Source: Bacteroidales bacterium (GTDB lineage: Bacteria; Bacteroidota; Bacteroidia; Bacteroidales; UBA10428). From it: a stretch of 39,932 nt of DNA. The notes beneath the pieces were generated by a model, which was given only the letters and a program-made list of their open reading frames with translations, was not told the origin of the DNA and ran no database searches. Shown here piece after piece: positions 1-8,797 of this stretch; position 1 is the first letter of the stretch; each line of letters starts with the position of its first letter. The DNA is taken from contig JAFGQZ010000052.1 in assembly GCA_016935435.1 (NCBI GenBank), forward strand, positions 1 through 39,932, in the 5' to 3' direction. Made by a program: the position numbers and the translations under genes.

Positions 1-1305
1 CAGTTGTTGCCTGAGTGTTTGCTCATTTTCCCTGGCAAGGGCTTCCGACTGCTTGCGGCTATCGTTTGCGCGCGATTCGGCCAGCAACTGCTGTTCTTTA
101 ATTATGCGCTCGTTCTCCCGGCCCAATTCCTGGCTGTATTTTTCAGCAAGTTTTTTTTGTTCTGCATAAACGCCTGTCTCATATTCAAGAACTTTGCTAT
201 TGTAGCCTTCTATTTCCGAAGATAATTTCAGTTGCTTTTTTTGTAGCTTATCAATTTGTTTTTGTTGCCTCTCAAGGGCTTTCATGTTTTCTTTTCCGGT
301 TTCTTCCGAAATGTGCATCGTTTGGTCCCTGCTCTTTTCGTTGGCTTTTTGTTGTTGTGCCAGGTAAGCTTCGTTTTGTTTTTCAATTGTATTGCCCAGC
401 CTGGCGTTCTCTTTTTCTGCTTCTGCCCTTAGGCCAATTTCCATATTTAATACCTGCTCGTTATATTTATTTATTGAAGCACTTATTTTTTGATATTCTT
501 TATCGAGCTTTTGTTGTTGTTTAATTCTTTTCTCATCGGCTTTTTTATTCCCGGCTTCAATTTTCCGGCTTTCCTGTTCGCTTATTTTAGCCTGTTCCGC
601 TATTTGCTTTTCGCTTGCCCTGAGTATTTTTTCGTTTTCCTTTTTTAAAAGCATGCTCTCGTTTTGCACTTCCTTAATTTGTTCGGCATATATACCAGTT
701 TCGGACGAAAGCAGGCTGAGGTTATATTTTTCGGTTTCACGGCTTTGTTTCGACCATTCCTTCAAAATTTCTTCGCGTTGCCTTTGCTGGTTAGTAATAA
801 TCTTTTCGTTTTCCTGGTTTATATTTTCACTCGATTTTTGTTGTTGCTTAAGCAATTCTTCCGATTTGGCCTGCTGTTGGGCTAAAAGCTTTTCGTTTTC
901 TTTTGCAAGCATTTCGCTTTGTTTCTCGCCAGCTTTTACCGATTCGGCATAGCTGCCCTCTTCCAAAGACATAATTTTAATGTTATGGTTTTCTATTTGA
1001 GCAGTTAGTTTCTGTTGTTCTTTTTCCAGCTTTATTCTCTCTTTCTCTTTCTTGTGTTCTATTTTCTCATTCTCTTTTTGTAAGCCTAAGTTGTATTTTT
1101 CCAGTTCCTTTGAAAACTCCCCGGCAGCTTCGGCTTGTGCTTTTAGTATTTTTTCGTTTTCCTTTTGGGTTTCTTCGCTAATCTTTTTCTCTTTTTTCAG
1201 GTTTTCGGCATAAGTGCCATCTTCAAAAGCAAGTATTTTTCGGTTATGTTCGTCAATTTTGTCACGGAGTTTAAGTTCTTCTTTCTCAATTTTTGCCAGT
1301 TCCCT
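1..1305 (-). repeat. Five in-frame 261-bp (87-residue) coding repeats
   Basis: The Gly codon of the G-x-YAE motif ends at 1218, 957, 696, 435 and 174, so successive copies are exactly 261 bp apart. Nucleotide identity between copies is moderate while the length is fixed, which indicates old duplications kept in register. The unit boundaries given are arbitrary within the period. The array probably continues past the left edge. Confidence 0.85.
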
Positions 1306-2046
1306 GGCTTTTCGTTTCTCAATGGCAGCATTCTGTTTTGAAATATTTTCCGAATATTCATTATTTTCTGCCATTAACTGCTCCGATTGTTTCTTTTGCC
1401 CTGCTAATATTTTCTGGTTTTCTTTTTTTGTATTTTGGCTTAACGTTATATAATCTTCGCGCAATTGTTGCTGAAGGGCCAATACCTGTAGATTTTCTTT
1501 TTTTATGTTATTGCTTTGCTCTAAAGCCTCTTGTTTGTTCTTATTTTGCTGCTTTTCCAGCTTTTCGATGGTTTTATCGTTTTCGGCAGCCAATAAAAGA
1601 CTATTTCTTTCGGCTAGTTTCTCTGCCTCGAGCTGCAAGTCCATAACCTTTTCGTTATCTTTTTGTATTCTTTTGCTTTCCTTTGCCTGTGCCCTTAGTG
1701 CTTCTTTTTCGGCTTTTGTTTGCCTTACGGCAACTTTCTTGTTTTCGCGTTCTTTTTGCCTGCTGTTTTTTGCCAGGGCCTTATCCAATATTTTCTGGTT
1801 TTGTTTTTGTGCCCTTAACTCTTTCTTTTCGGCTTTATTTGCAGCATGGCGCGATATTGAATGTTTTAGGCGCACCGATAGTGGAACTTGTACATTGTCG
1901 ATTGAGTAATTCTTTGGTTTTTGATATTTAACCTTGTATTCGCGGGTTTGTGGCTTAACTTTTAAACTATCAGTCTGACAAAATACATTTTGGGTACCGG
2001 CCGTAATAAAGCAGCTAAGAAGAACCAGGCAGAAAAAGTAGCGCAT
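1..2046 (-). CDS. Exported giant coiled-coil repeat protein, partial (3' end beyond window)
   Basis: The minus strand is open for all 682 codons from an ATG at 2046 to the left edge, with no stop, so only the N-terminal part is present. Residues 1-24 form a signal peptide (MRYFFCLVLLSCFITAGT, then a Q-containing cleavage region). After about 60 polar residues the rest is almost wholly Lys/Glu/Gln/Asn-rich and predicted alpha-helical coiled coil. A motif of the form (H/Y)N-x-K-(I/V)-L...E-x-G-x-YAE, followed by a K-E-N-E-K-I-L-like segment, recurs five times with an exact spacing of 87 residues; a degenerate earlier copy lies near residues 170-200. I do not recognise a named family. A structural role in the periplasm or envelope is inference from the export signal and the coiled coil. 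The neighbouring thioesterase diverges and gives no functional clue. Confidence 0.85.
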   Translation of the reverse strand, partial: MRYFFCLVLLSCFITAGTQNVFCQTDSLKVKPQTREYKVKYQKPKNYSIDNVQVPLSVRLKHSISRHAANKAEKKELRAQKQNQKILDKALAKNSRQKERENKKVAVRQTKAEKEALRAQAKESKRIQKDNEKVMDLQLEAEKLAERNSLLLAAENDKTIEKLEKQQNKNKQEALEQSNNIKKENLQVLALQQQLREDYITLSQNTKKENQKILAGQKKQSEQLMAENNEYSENISKQNAAIEKRKARELAKIEKEELKLRDKIDEHNRKILAFEDGTYAENLKKEKKISEETQKENEKILKAQAEAAGEFSKELEKYNLGLQKENEKIEHKKEKERIKLEKEQQKLTAQIENHNIKIMSLEEGSYAESVKAGEKQSEMLAKENEKLLAQQQAKSEELLKQQQKSSENINQENEKIITNQQRQREEILKEWSKQSRETEKYNLSLLSSETGIYAEQIKEVQNESMLLKKENEKILRASEKQIAEQAKISEQESRKIEAGNKKADEKRIKQQQKLDKEYQKISASINKYNEQVLNMEIGLRAEAEKENARLGNTIEKQNEAYLAQQQKANEKSRDQTMHISEETGKENMKALERQQKQIDKLQKKQLKLSSEIEGYNSKVLEYETGVYAEQKKLAEKYSQELGRENERIIKEQQLLAESRANDSRKQSEALARENEQTLRQQL

Positions 2047-2195
2047 TTTTTTAAAACTTTAACTTAAGTACGTTCAACCTTATAAATGGTTTTAAAATAT
2101 ACTACAAAAACACAAATTTTCTCATTAAAAAATTCTCGTAACAGTAACAAATATTTAACAAAAAGGAATTTTCTGTTTGTTATATGTAGCATGTT

Positions 2196-2229
2196 TTGCC
2201 AATTTTTGTGCGCTAAATACTTATTTTTG
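2196..2229 (+). promoter_or_regulatory. Candidate Bacteroidota promoter for the thioesterase gene
   Basis: TTG at 2196-2198 and TATTTTTG at 2222-2229 are separated by 23 bp. This fits the Bacteroidota consensus TTG-N17-23-TAnnTTTG. The predicted start site lies about 20 bases before the ATG at 2256. Confidence 0.4.
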
Positions 2230-2255
2230 GCTTATAAATAAAGGGGAAGGAACAC

Positions 2256-2663
2256 ATGACATCATCAGAAATTGCTTTCAGGGTACGATACAACGAAGTC
2301 GATCGAATGGGATATGCCCATCATGGAAATTATGCCGCTTATTTCGAAATGGGGCGTACTGAACTTATGAGGGAGCATGGCCTGAATTACAAAGAAATGG
2401 AAGATAAGGGCATACTACTGCCCTTGTCGGATTTTAAGGTTAAGTATTTTCAGCCTGCCTTTTACGACGATGAGCTAAGGCTTGTTACTATACTTGAAAA
2501 ATTTACGGGTGTAAGGTTGGTATTTTGTTACAGGCTGTACAACAAAAAAAACCTGTTGTTGTCGGAGGGAAGCACATCGTTGGCATTTGTTAGCGCCAGT
2601 ACAGGAAAACCGGTAAGGCCATCGGAAGAAATACTGGAAAAATTACGCATTTGCATGGCCTAA
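2256..2663 (+). CDS. Acyl-CoA thioesterase, 4HBT / YbgC-like hotdog family
   Basis: This 135-residue protein has the length of a single hotdog-fold thioesterase. Near the N-terminus it carries the family signature: R-Y-N-E-V-D-R-M-G-Y-A-H-H-G-N-Y, with the catalytic Asp about residue 16, then YFEMGRTEL. In the family these enzymes hydrolyse acyl-CoA or 4-hydroxybenzoyl-CoA thioesters in the cytoplasm. The substrate cannot be read from the sequence. The ATG at 2256 follows a purine-rich GGGGAAGGA stretch and places the signature at the usual distance from the N-terminus. It is probably monocistronic, because a separate promoter-like sequence precedes the next gene. Confidence 0.88.
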   Translation: MTSSEIAFRVRYNEVDRMGYAHHGNYAAYFEMGRTELMREHGLNYKEMEDKGILLPLSDFKVKYFQPAFYDDELRLVTILEKFTGVRLVFCYRLYNKKNLLLSEGSTSLAFVSASTGKPVRPSEEILEKLRICMA

Positions 2664-2742
2664 ATTACCGAAATTTTGAAATTGCCAAAACAGCCTTAGG
2701 CCCGAGATATAGTATTCCATGCTTGGTTTTGCATTGAACAGG

Positions 2743-2772
2743 TTGGGTTTTGATTGTTTATGTTTAATTTTG
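2743..2772 (+). promoter_or_regulatory. Candidate Bacteroidota promoter for the RSH gene
   Basis: TTG at 2743-2745 and TAATTTTG at 2765-2772 are 19 bp apart, matching TTG-N17-23-TAnnTTTG. The predicted transcript would start about 10 bases before the ATG at 2791, giving a very short leader. Confidence 0.5.
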
Positions 2773-2790
2773 TCTTAAAACACCCCGATA

Positions 2791-4992
2791 ATGGCCGATG
2801 ATTTTAGCACAATACCCGAACACTACCATTTAGCATATAAAAAACTGCTTGCCAGTTTAAAAAAGAAGAAAACAGAAAACTCTACCGATCTGCTCGACAG
2901 GGCATTTCTTTTACTTGTAAATTCTAAAAAGGAGCATCAACCGAAAAGTGCTAATGATACAGTATTAAATGTTATTAATGCATCGTTAATTGCCATAAAC
3001 GATATAGGGCTTGGCCGTACATCGCTTATTAGTCTTATGGTTTCTCACACCTTTGATTTATTTGCCCCCGATTACGATGCAATAAAGAAACAGTTTGGCA
3101 GTGATGTTGCAATTATTACCGAAGGACTTGCTAATGTTGCTAACATTGAAGAAAGGGCAAAATCGTCGCAGGCAGAAAATTTCAGGCGTTTGCTGCTGAA
3201 CCTGGCAAAAGATGTCAGGGTAATATTAATTGTGTTGGCCGAACAGCTTGAACTCATGCGCACGATGAAGCACCTGTTGCCCGAGGAACAAATACGTATT
3301 GCCTCTGAGGCTGCTTATTTGTATGCCCCCCTGGCGCACAGGCTTGGTTTGTACCTTGTGAAGTCGGAGATGGAAGATCTGTCGTTGAAATACACAAACC
3401 GTAAAACCTACGACATGATTGCCCGAAAGCTTTCTGAAACCATGAAAGCCCGTAACAGTTTTATTGAAGAATTTATTCTTCCCATAAAAACCGAACTCAC
3501 AAATCAGGGTTTCGATTTTGAAATTAAAGGGAGGCCAAAGTCGATTCATTCGATTTGGAACAAAATGCGAAAAAAACAGGTAGAGTTCGAAGATGTGTAC
3601 GACTTGTTTGCCATTCGTATTATTCTGCGCACCGAACTTAAAAACGAGAAATCCGACTGCTGGCAGGTTTACTCAACTGTAACCGATATATACCAGCCTA
3701 ACCCTTTGCGCATGCGCGACTGGATTTCGGTGCCCAAAAGCAACGGTTACGAATCGCTGCACACTACAGTTGTTGGTCCGGGTGGTCGCTGGGTTGAGGT
3801 ACAGATACGCACCGAACGTATGAACGAAATTGCTGAAAAAGGGGTGGCGGCCCATTGGAAATATAAAGGGGGCGAAGGTGAAAAAGGCCTTGACGGCTGG
3901 CTTGGCAAAATAAGGGAAATACTGGAAAACCCCGAACCCGATGCCACAGATTTTATCGACGACTTTAAACTAAGCCTTTATTCAAAAGAAATTTTTGTTT
4001 TTACCCCCAAAGGCGATTTGCGTAAATTTCCAACCAATGCATCGGTGCTCGATTTTGCCTACGATGTGCATACACAGGTAGGTTATACCTGCACAGGCGC
4101 AAAAGTAAATGGAAAAATTGTGCCAATCAGGCATATTATGCAAAATGGCGATAAAGTTGAAATACTCACTTCGAAAAACCAAAAGCCCAAGCTCGACTGG
4201 CTTAACTTTGTTGTAACTTCGAGGGCCCAGAAGAAAATACGGCAGGCACTCAGTGAAGAAAAAGTACGTGAGGCCGAAAATGGCAAAGAAATAATTAAAA
4301 GGCGCTTTAAAAATTGGAAAATTGAGTATAACGATGAAATTATCCGTGGCCTGTTAAAAGAATATAAACTGCCCAACGCCCAGGAATTATACTGTCTCAT
4401 TTCGGCAAATAAAATCGATTTGTCCGATGTAAAAAACTTTATACTCAGAGATGAAAAAATTCCGGAAGAACCTGTTTTAGCGCCCGATACAGCAGAAGAA
4501 CAAAAAACACAACAAAAGCCATTGCGGGCAGTCGATTACTTAATTATCGACGAAAAAGTTGCCAATGTCGATTATAAACTTGCAAAATGTTGCAGCCCAA
4601 TTATGGGCGATAATATTTTTGGTTTTGTAACCATTAGCGACGGTATAAAAATTCACCGGACAAACTGTCCAAACGCAGTACAACTTATTGGAAAATATGG
4701 CTACAGGGTTGTTTCGGCAAAATGGACCCGCAAAGGCCCCGAATCGGTATTCCCTGTAAACCTGCGTATAACCGGAAACGACCAGGCTACCATACTCAAC
4801 AGTATTTCTGAAGTAATATCAAAAGATTTTGGGGTAAACCTCCGCTCGATGAAACTTGAACCTAACGACGATGCTTTCGGGGCAGTTCTGACTATTGTTG
4901 TGCGCGATTTGGATCATCTTGGTTCACTTACCCGTAAACTGTCGTCGGTAAAAGGAATTTTTTCTGTGCACCGGCTCGATAGTAAAACCTGA
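2791..4992 (+). CDS. relA: RelA-type (p)ppGpp synthetase (RSH) with degenerate hydrolase domain
   Basis: This is a long RSH protein of 733 residues. Domain order is HD-hydrolase-like about 35-190, synthetase about 225-345, TGS about 400-465, Zn-finger/RIS region with the CCSPIMGD motif about 585-640, and a C-terminal ACT domain about 655-733. The synthetase keeps its key features: GRPKS (247-251), DLFAIRII (271-278), SNGYESLH (317-324) and VEVQIRT (335-341). The hydrolase site does not. The HD pair reads Ser85-His86, the following ED pair is lost, and the usual K-L-A-D-R-L-H-N-M-R segment reads VLAEQLELMR (148-157). The protein is therefore expected to make but not break (p)ppGpp, like gamma-proteobacterial RelA. 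A separate hydrolase should exist elsewhere in the genome. The gene stands alone behind its own candidate promoter. Confidence 0.93.
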   Translation: MADDFSTIPEHYHLAYKKLLASLKKKKTENSTDLLDRAFLLLVNSKKEHQPKSANDTVLNVINASLIAINDIGLGRTSLISLMVSHTFDLFAPDYDAIKKQFGSDVAIITEGLANVANIEERAKSSQAENFRRLLLNLAKDVRVILIVLAEQLELMRTMKHLLPEEQIRIASEAAYLYAPLAHRLGLYLVKSEMEDLSLKYTNRKTYDMIARKLSETMKARNSFIEEFILPIKTELTNQGFDFEIKGRPKSIHSIWNKMRKKQVEFEDVYDLFAIRIILRTELKNEKSDCWQVYSTVTDIYQPNPLRMRDWISVPKSNGYESLHTTVVGPGGRWVEVQIRTERMNEIAEKGVAAHWKYKGGEGEKGLDGWLGKIREILENPEPDATDFIDDFKLSLYSKEIFVFTPKGDLRKFPTNASVLDFAYDVHTQVGYTCTGAKVNGKIVPIRHIMQNGDKVEILTSKNQKPKLDWLNFVVTSRAQKKIRQALSEEKVREAENGKEIIKRRFKNWKIEYNDEIIRGLLKEYKLPNAQELYCLISANKIDLSDVKNFILRDEKIPEEPVLAPDTAEEQKTQQKPLRAVDYLIIDEKVANVDYKLAKCCSPIMGDNIFGFVTISDGIKIHRTNCPNAVQLIGKYGYRVVSAKWTRKGPESVFPVNLRITGNDQATILNSISEVISKDFGVNLRSMKLEPNDDAFGAVLTIVVRDLDHLGSLTRKLSSVKGIFSVHRLDSKT

Positions 4993-5027
4993 TTTTTAAT
5001 TATATTTATTCGCTAAAATATTCAACT

Positions 5028-5645
5028 ATGAGAAAAGCACTTACCTTATATATGTTCCTATGCTTTTCAATTTGTGTTGTGGCACAGGAAGCTTTGTTTG
5101 CCCCAATTTCTGTGGCTGCCAGCGATAGTTTAATTCCAGGCCGGGGAGGCCAAAACATTACTGAACGAAAACTAAAAACCGGGCTCAGTGCAAATATGGG
5201 CTATATATTCTCGCCTAAGGGTTACGGTGGCCCTGTGTTTTCGTTTATGCCACATATTTCATACCCTATTTCTGGTAAAATATGGTTAGAAGCTGGCATT
5301 CAGGCAGGGGCAACAAAACTGGCTTTTCCGTCAGGAAATCCGGAAAATACAGAATATAAAATGCTTCCAATGACCACTATGTTTATGTATGCCTCGGGCA
5401 ATTATATGCTCTCCGACAGGCTGGTGTTAAATGGCACTGCCTATAAATCGGTTTACACTATTCCCGAAACAAGCAGACAGGCTGTAATTTCTAATTATAT
5501 CAACAATGGAATTTCGGTAGGCTTTAATTATAAAATTGGCTCGAATATAAGTGTAGGTGCACAATTTCATATTAATTCCCGAAATAATTATTACCCTTAT
5601 CAAAACGGAGGGGTATTTCCATCGTCTATTTATCAAAACCCTTAA
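5028..5645 (+). CDS. Exported beta-barrel-like protein of unknown function
   Basis: This 205-residue protein starts with a clear signal peptide (Lys/Arg, hydrophobic core, then VVAQ). The mature part alternates hydrophobic and polar residues in short beta segments, with aromatic/Gly-rich turns and strands such as GLSANMGYIFSP and GISVGFNYKIG. This resembles a small outer-membrane barrel or porin-like fold. The last residues (SSIYQNP) do not end in the C-terminal Phe/Trp usual for barrels. No family is recognised. It begins 35 bp after the RSH gene and could be read through from it, but no functional link is evident. Confidence 0.7.
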   Translation: MRKALTLYMFLCFSICVVAQEALFAPISVAASDSLIPGRGGQNITERKLKTGLSANMGYIFSPKGYGGPVFSFMPHISYPISGKIWLEAGIQAGATKLAFPSGNPENTEYKMLPMTTMFMYASGNYMLSDRLVLNGTAYKSVYTIPETSRQAVISNYINNGISVGFNYKIGSNISVGAQFHINSRNNYYPYQNGGVFPSSIYQNP

Positions 5646-5750
5646 GGATGGTAATAAAAATGGAACATCAATGCTATAAGGCCCACAACAGGTTAATGGG
5701 CATAAATGGTTGTTCTGCGGGGCCAATTAATTAATTTTAATTCTATTTTC

Positions 5751-6419
5751 ATGAGACTTCTGATAATTGCCCTCGCCCCGGTTTTTATTATTGCTTTGTA
5801 CATTTATTTCCGCGATAAATACGAGAAAGAACCCCTGGGGCTGCTTATAGTTTCGTTATTGGTTGGAAGTATTCTTCCCCTGCCGGTTATTATTGCCGGC
5901 AAACTGCTTTCGAATATTCTGCCCGATAACATGCCCGGTGGATGGCCAGCTTTTTATGAAGCCTTTATTTTAGCGGGTTTTAACGAAGAACTGTTTAAAT
6001 ACCTTGCTTTATTGCTGCTTATCTGGCGCAACAGAAACTTTAACGAAAAATTCGATGGTATTGTTTATGCTGTTTTTATTTCATTAGGATTTGCCGGAAT
6101 AGAAAACATTATGTATGTTTTTGGGCATGGGGCAACCACAGGTTATATAAGGGCCCTGGTTTCGGTACCTGCACATGCATTGTTCGGTGTTACTATGGGT
6201 TTTTATTTCGGACTGGCAAAATTTTACCCACAAGGGCGCAATGCTATGCTCTTAAAGGCTTTTCTATATCCTGTGTTGCTGCATGGTTTTTTCGACTTTA
6301 TTTTAATGCTTGGAAATTACCGGCTTATGGTTTTATTTGTACCTTATGTAATATTCCTGTATGTTTTTGGTTTACAAAAGATGAAAAACCTTTCAAACCG
6401 ATCAGTTTACAAACTATAA
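5751..6419 (+). CDS. prsW: PrsW-family intramembrane metalloprotease
   Basis: This polytopic membrane protein of 222 residues has about seven hydrophobic segments. It carries the PrsW/CPBP-type signature series: GFNEELFKY, then GFAGIENIMY, then PAHALFGVTMGFYFG, and finally LHGFFDF. The EE, EN and two His motifs are the presumed metal and catalytic residues. In Bacillus, PrsW makes the first cut of an anti-sigma factor; the substrate here is unknown. I use the ATG at 5751, not an in-frame ATG 45 bp upstream, because it starts directly with the hydrophobic first helix (MRLLIIALAP) and the extra 15 residues look like untranslated leader. It follows the small barrel-like gene by 105 bp. Confidence 0.85.
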   Translation: MRLLIIALAPVFIIALYIYFRDKYEKEPLGLLIVSLLVGSILPLPVIIAGKLLSNILPDNMPGGWPAFYEAFILAGFNEELFKYLALLLLIWRNRNFNEKFDGIVYAVFISLGFAGIENIMYVFGHGATTGYIRALVSVPAHALFGVTMGFYFGLAKFYPQGRNAMLLKAFLYPVLLHGFFDFILMLGNYRLMVLFVPYVIFLYVFGLQKMKNLSNRSVYKL

Positions 6420-6453
6420 TTGAATTTAGATACAGCCAATTAAAATATTTCTT

Positions 6454-7371
6454 ATGGGCCCAATACCAAGATCACCCCTTTTAAACGAACAAACAGAAAA
6501 GCGAACCCTCAAATTTTATATAGCCGATGTGTTTGGAACCGGCAGATATTCTGGCAACCAACTTGCGGTATTTACCAATGCTATTAATATTTCTGATACA
6601 GAAATGCAGCAAATCGCCAGGGAGATAAATTTCTCCGAAACAACTTTTATTTCAGGCCAAAACCAAAGCCAAAATGAATATAATGTGAGGATTTTTACAC
6701 CCGGAAATGAAGTGCCCTTTGCCGGCCATCCCACAATTGGTACAGCCTATATTATTCTCGACAGGCTTTTGGGCAACAAAAGCACTAATATTGCCTTGCA
6801 TGTTAAGGCCGGCAAAATACCAGTTCACCGCGACACGGATATAATGTGGATGAAGCAGTTGCAGCCTGTTTTTGGCCGTATTTTCGACAAGCCTGCTATT
6901 GCAGGTATATTAGGGTTAAATGTTTCCGACATTTCCGAAAACATACCAGTACAAGAAGTATCAACCGGTTTGCCTTTTATTATTGTTCCGCTAATCGGAA
7001 ATGAAGCTGTAATAAAAGCAAAAGTAAATAAGGAGTTGTCGGGAAAATTACTTGCAGACAGCAAAACCAAAGAATTTATGGTTTTTAGTATTAATAAGGA
7101 ATCAAAAACCGACAAAGCTAAAGCACGTGTTTTTGTAGAAGAATTCGGCATACCCGAAGACCCTGCTACCGGTAGCGCCAACGGGTGCCTGGCAGCATAT
7201 ATGCTGCAGTACAATTTGTTCAACTCCAATAAAATAAGCCTTTCGGTGGCACAGGGTTACGAAATTGGAAGGCCTTCGCGGATATATATTAAAGCTGACC
7301 GACAAGGCGAAGTTTTTGATATACATATTGGCGGCAGGGTAAACATTGTTGCCGAAGGATACTGGTATTAA
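6454..7371 (+). CDS. PhzF-family isomerase (phenazine biosynthesis-like protein)
   Basis: This 305-residue protein has the length and two-lobed pattern of the PhzF/diaminopimelate-epimerase fold. Visible motifs are DVFGTGRYSGNQLAVF near the start, REINFSETTF with Glu62 in the position of the catalytic Glu of PhzF, VPFAGHPTIGTAY around 87-98, and EDPATGSANGCLAAY in the second lobe. PhzF itself isomerises trans-2,3-dihydro-3-hydroxyanthranilate, but most family members outside phenazine clusters have unknown substrates and no phenazine genes are present here. The chosen ATG gives an N-terminal extension of about 19 residues before the conserved first strand, and no later ATG fits. The preceding PrsW gene ends 34 bp upstream. 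Confidence 0.88.
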   Translation: MGPIPRSPLLNEQTEKRTLKFYIADVFGTGRYSGNQLAVFTNAINISDTEMQQIAREINFSETTFISGQNQSQNEYNVRIFTPGNEVPFAGHPTIGTAYIILDRLLGNKSTNIALHVKAGKIPVHRDTDIMWMKQLQPVFGRIFDKPAIAGILGLNVSDISENIPVQEVSTGLPFIIVPLIGNEAVIKAKVNKELSGKLLADSKTKEFMVFSINKESKTDKAKARVFVEEFGIPEDPATGSANGCLAAYMLQYNLFNSNKISLSVAQGYEIGRPSRIYIKADRQGEVFDIHIGGRVNIVAEGYWY

Positions 7372-7430
7372 AATTAAATAGTTACGCAACCAATTTCTGT
7401 TCTTTTCATCTTAAAAGGAAAACTAAAACC

Positions 7431-8669
7431 ATGAAAAATCAATTTTTTCTAACAACGGCTATTATTGTTGTATTAATACACGGATGCGATTTTTCGGCCA
7501 TAGAAGGCCCTAACCGCAAGGATATGAACACCGGCGAAGTGAAAAGTGCTATTGTTGAAGCAAACAATGCATTTGCCCTAAATATTTTTAAAGAGATAAA
7601 CAAAAACGAAGAGCTGCAGAAAAATGTATTTATTTCGCCCTTAAGTATGTATTATGCATTGTCGCTTGCCGGCATTGGCGCAGAAAAGGAAACCCTCGAA
7701 GCATTTCAGGTAGTCTTGGATCAAAAGGGGTACGACAAACAAACTATGCTCGAAGCTATTTCGGGGCTATACAACGAGGTACTCCCAAAAAACAACCTGG
7801 TAACGGTTGAAATTGCAAATTCGGTGTGGCCTGCAGATTGGTTCCCTGTTAAGAAGGGTTTTATTGATATTGCCCGGAATTATTTTGATGCCGAAGTGCA
7901 AAACCTCGATTATTCAGTACCGGAAGCCTCCACAATTATTAATAACTGGGTGGAAGAGAAAACCCACGATAAAATAAAAGACTTATTAGGCGAATTAGAT
8001 GACGAAACTGTTTTGGTTCTTGTTAATGCCATTTATTTTAAAGGCGACTGGAAATACCAGTTTAACGACAGCGCAAATGTTAGCGATAATTTTTATACAA
8101 ACGCAGGCACTACAGAACGAGTTGTGTTTATGAAACAGTTGGAGAACTTCAGCTACCTGGAAAACGATTTGTTTTCTTCTGTGAAATTGCCTTATGTCGA
8201 TTCGAATTACTTCATGGTTGTGTTATTGCCTTCTGCCAACAAAAATGCTAATGATATTATTGGAGAAATGACCGTTGAAAACTGGTCTGACTGGATGGAA
8301 AGCTATTCTGTTGAGGAAGTCAGTATTTCTTTGCCTAAATTCAAATATACCTTTGGCACAAGGAACATTATTCCTGAGTTATCCGCTCTCGGCCTCGATA
8401 TAGCCTTTACCGGCTTGGCCAATTTTTCCGGCATATCCGATACAAGCATATTAATTAGCCAGGTAGTCCACAAAGCCTTTATAGAGGTAAACGAAGAAGG
8501 CTCAGAGGCTGCCGCTGCAACCGGAATTGTTTTTGAAATTACCTCAGTGGGTGAACCGCCCAAAACGAAATACTTTAATGTTAACCGCCCCTTTGTTTTT
8601 GCCATTTGCGAGAAAAAATCGAATGCCATAATGTTCATGGGCAAAGTTATGCTTCCCGAACAGCAATAG
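7431..8669 (+). CDS. Lipoprotein serpin (serine/cysteine protease inhibitor)
   Basis: This 412-residue protein carries the full serpin fold. The N-terminus is a lipoprotein signal ending in IHGC, so it should be lipid-anchored at an envelope membrane. Serpin landmarks include ISPLSMYYALSLAGIGA, NAIYFKGDWKYQF, MVVLLP and the C-terminal NRPFVFAI...MFMGKV. The reactive-centre loop hinge reads EEGSEAAAATGIVFE, the small-residue pattern needed for loop insertion, so this should be an inhibitory serpin. Counting from the hinge Gly as P15 puts P1-P1' near the residues E-I-T-S, but the loop is a few residues longer than in alpha-1-antitrypsin, so the scissile bond is uncertain. It lies 59 bp after phzF and ends before a strong bidirectional hairpin. 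Confidence 0.92.
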   Translation: MKNQFFLTTAIIVVLIHGCDFSAIEGPNRKDMNTGEVKSAIVEANNAFALNIFKEINKNEELQKNVFISPLSMYYALSLAGIGAEKETLEAFQVVLDQKGYDKQTMLEAISGLYNEVLPKNNLVTVEIANSVWPADWFPVKKGFIDIARNYFDAEVQNLDYSVPEASTIINNWVEEKTHDKIKDLLGELDDETVLVLVNAIYFKGDWKYQFNDSANVSDNFYTNAGTTERVVFMKQLENFSYLENDLFSSVKLPYVDSNYFMVVLLPSANKNANDIIGEMTVENWSDWMESYSVEEVSISLPKFKYTFGTRNIIPELSALGLDIAFTGLANFSGISDTSILISQVVHKAFIEVNEEGSEAAAATGIVFEITSVGEPPKTKYFNVNRPFVFAICEKKSNAIMFMGKVMLPEQQ

Positions 8670-8738
8670 TTGCTGGCAATGGAATATTTGGAAGTTAGCT
8701 AAGTTATTATTGCCCTACCATTCTAAGTTTTGTAAAGT

Positions 8739-8770
8739 AAACCGGCAGAGGAAAAAGCCTCTGCCGGTTT
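8739..8770. terminator. Bidirectional intrinsic terminator between convergent genes
   Basis: A perfect 13-bp stem (AAACCGGCAGAGG pairing with CCTCTGCCGGTTT) encloses a 6-base loop. The A-rich left side and T-rich right side allow it to end both the serpin transcript and the convergent DUF4914 transcript. Confidence 0.9.
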
Positions 8771-8797
8771 AATTTTTTACGTAAGTAATTGTAAGCT

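Noticed and set aside
4..1931. Several plus-strand open frames in the first 2 kb
   Set aside because: They are Phe/Ser/Leu-rich antisense images of the Lys/Glu-rich coiled-coil gene on the minus strand.
6454..7371. Phenazine biosynthesis cluster around PhzF
   Set aside because: No other phz genes are present; PhzF-family proteins are common without phenazines.
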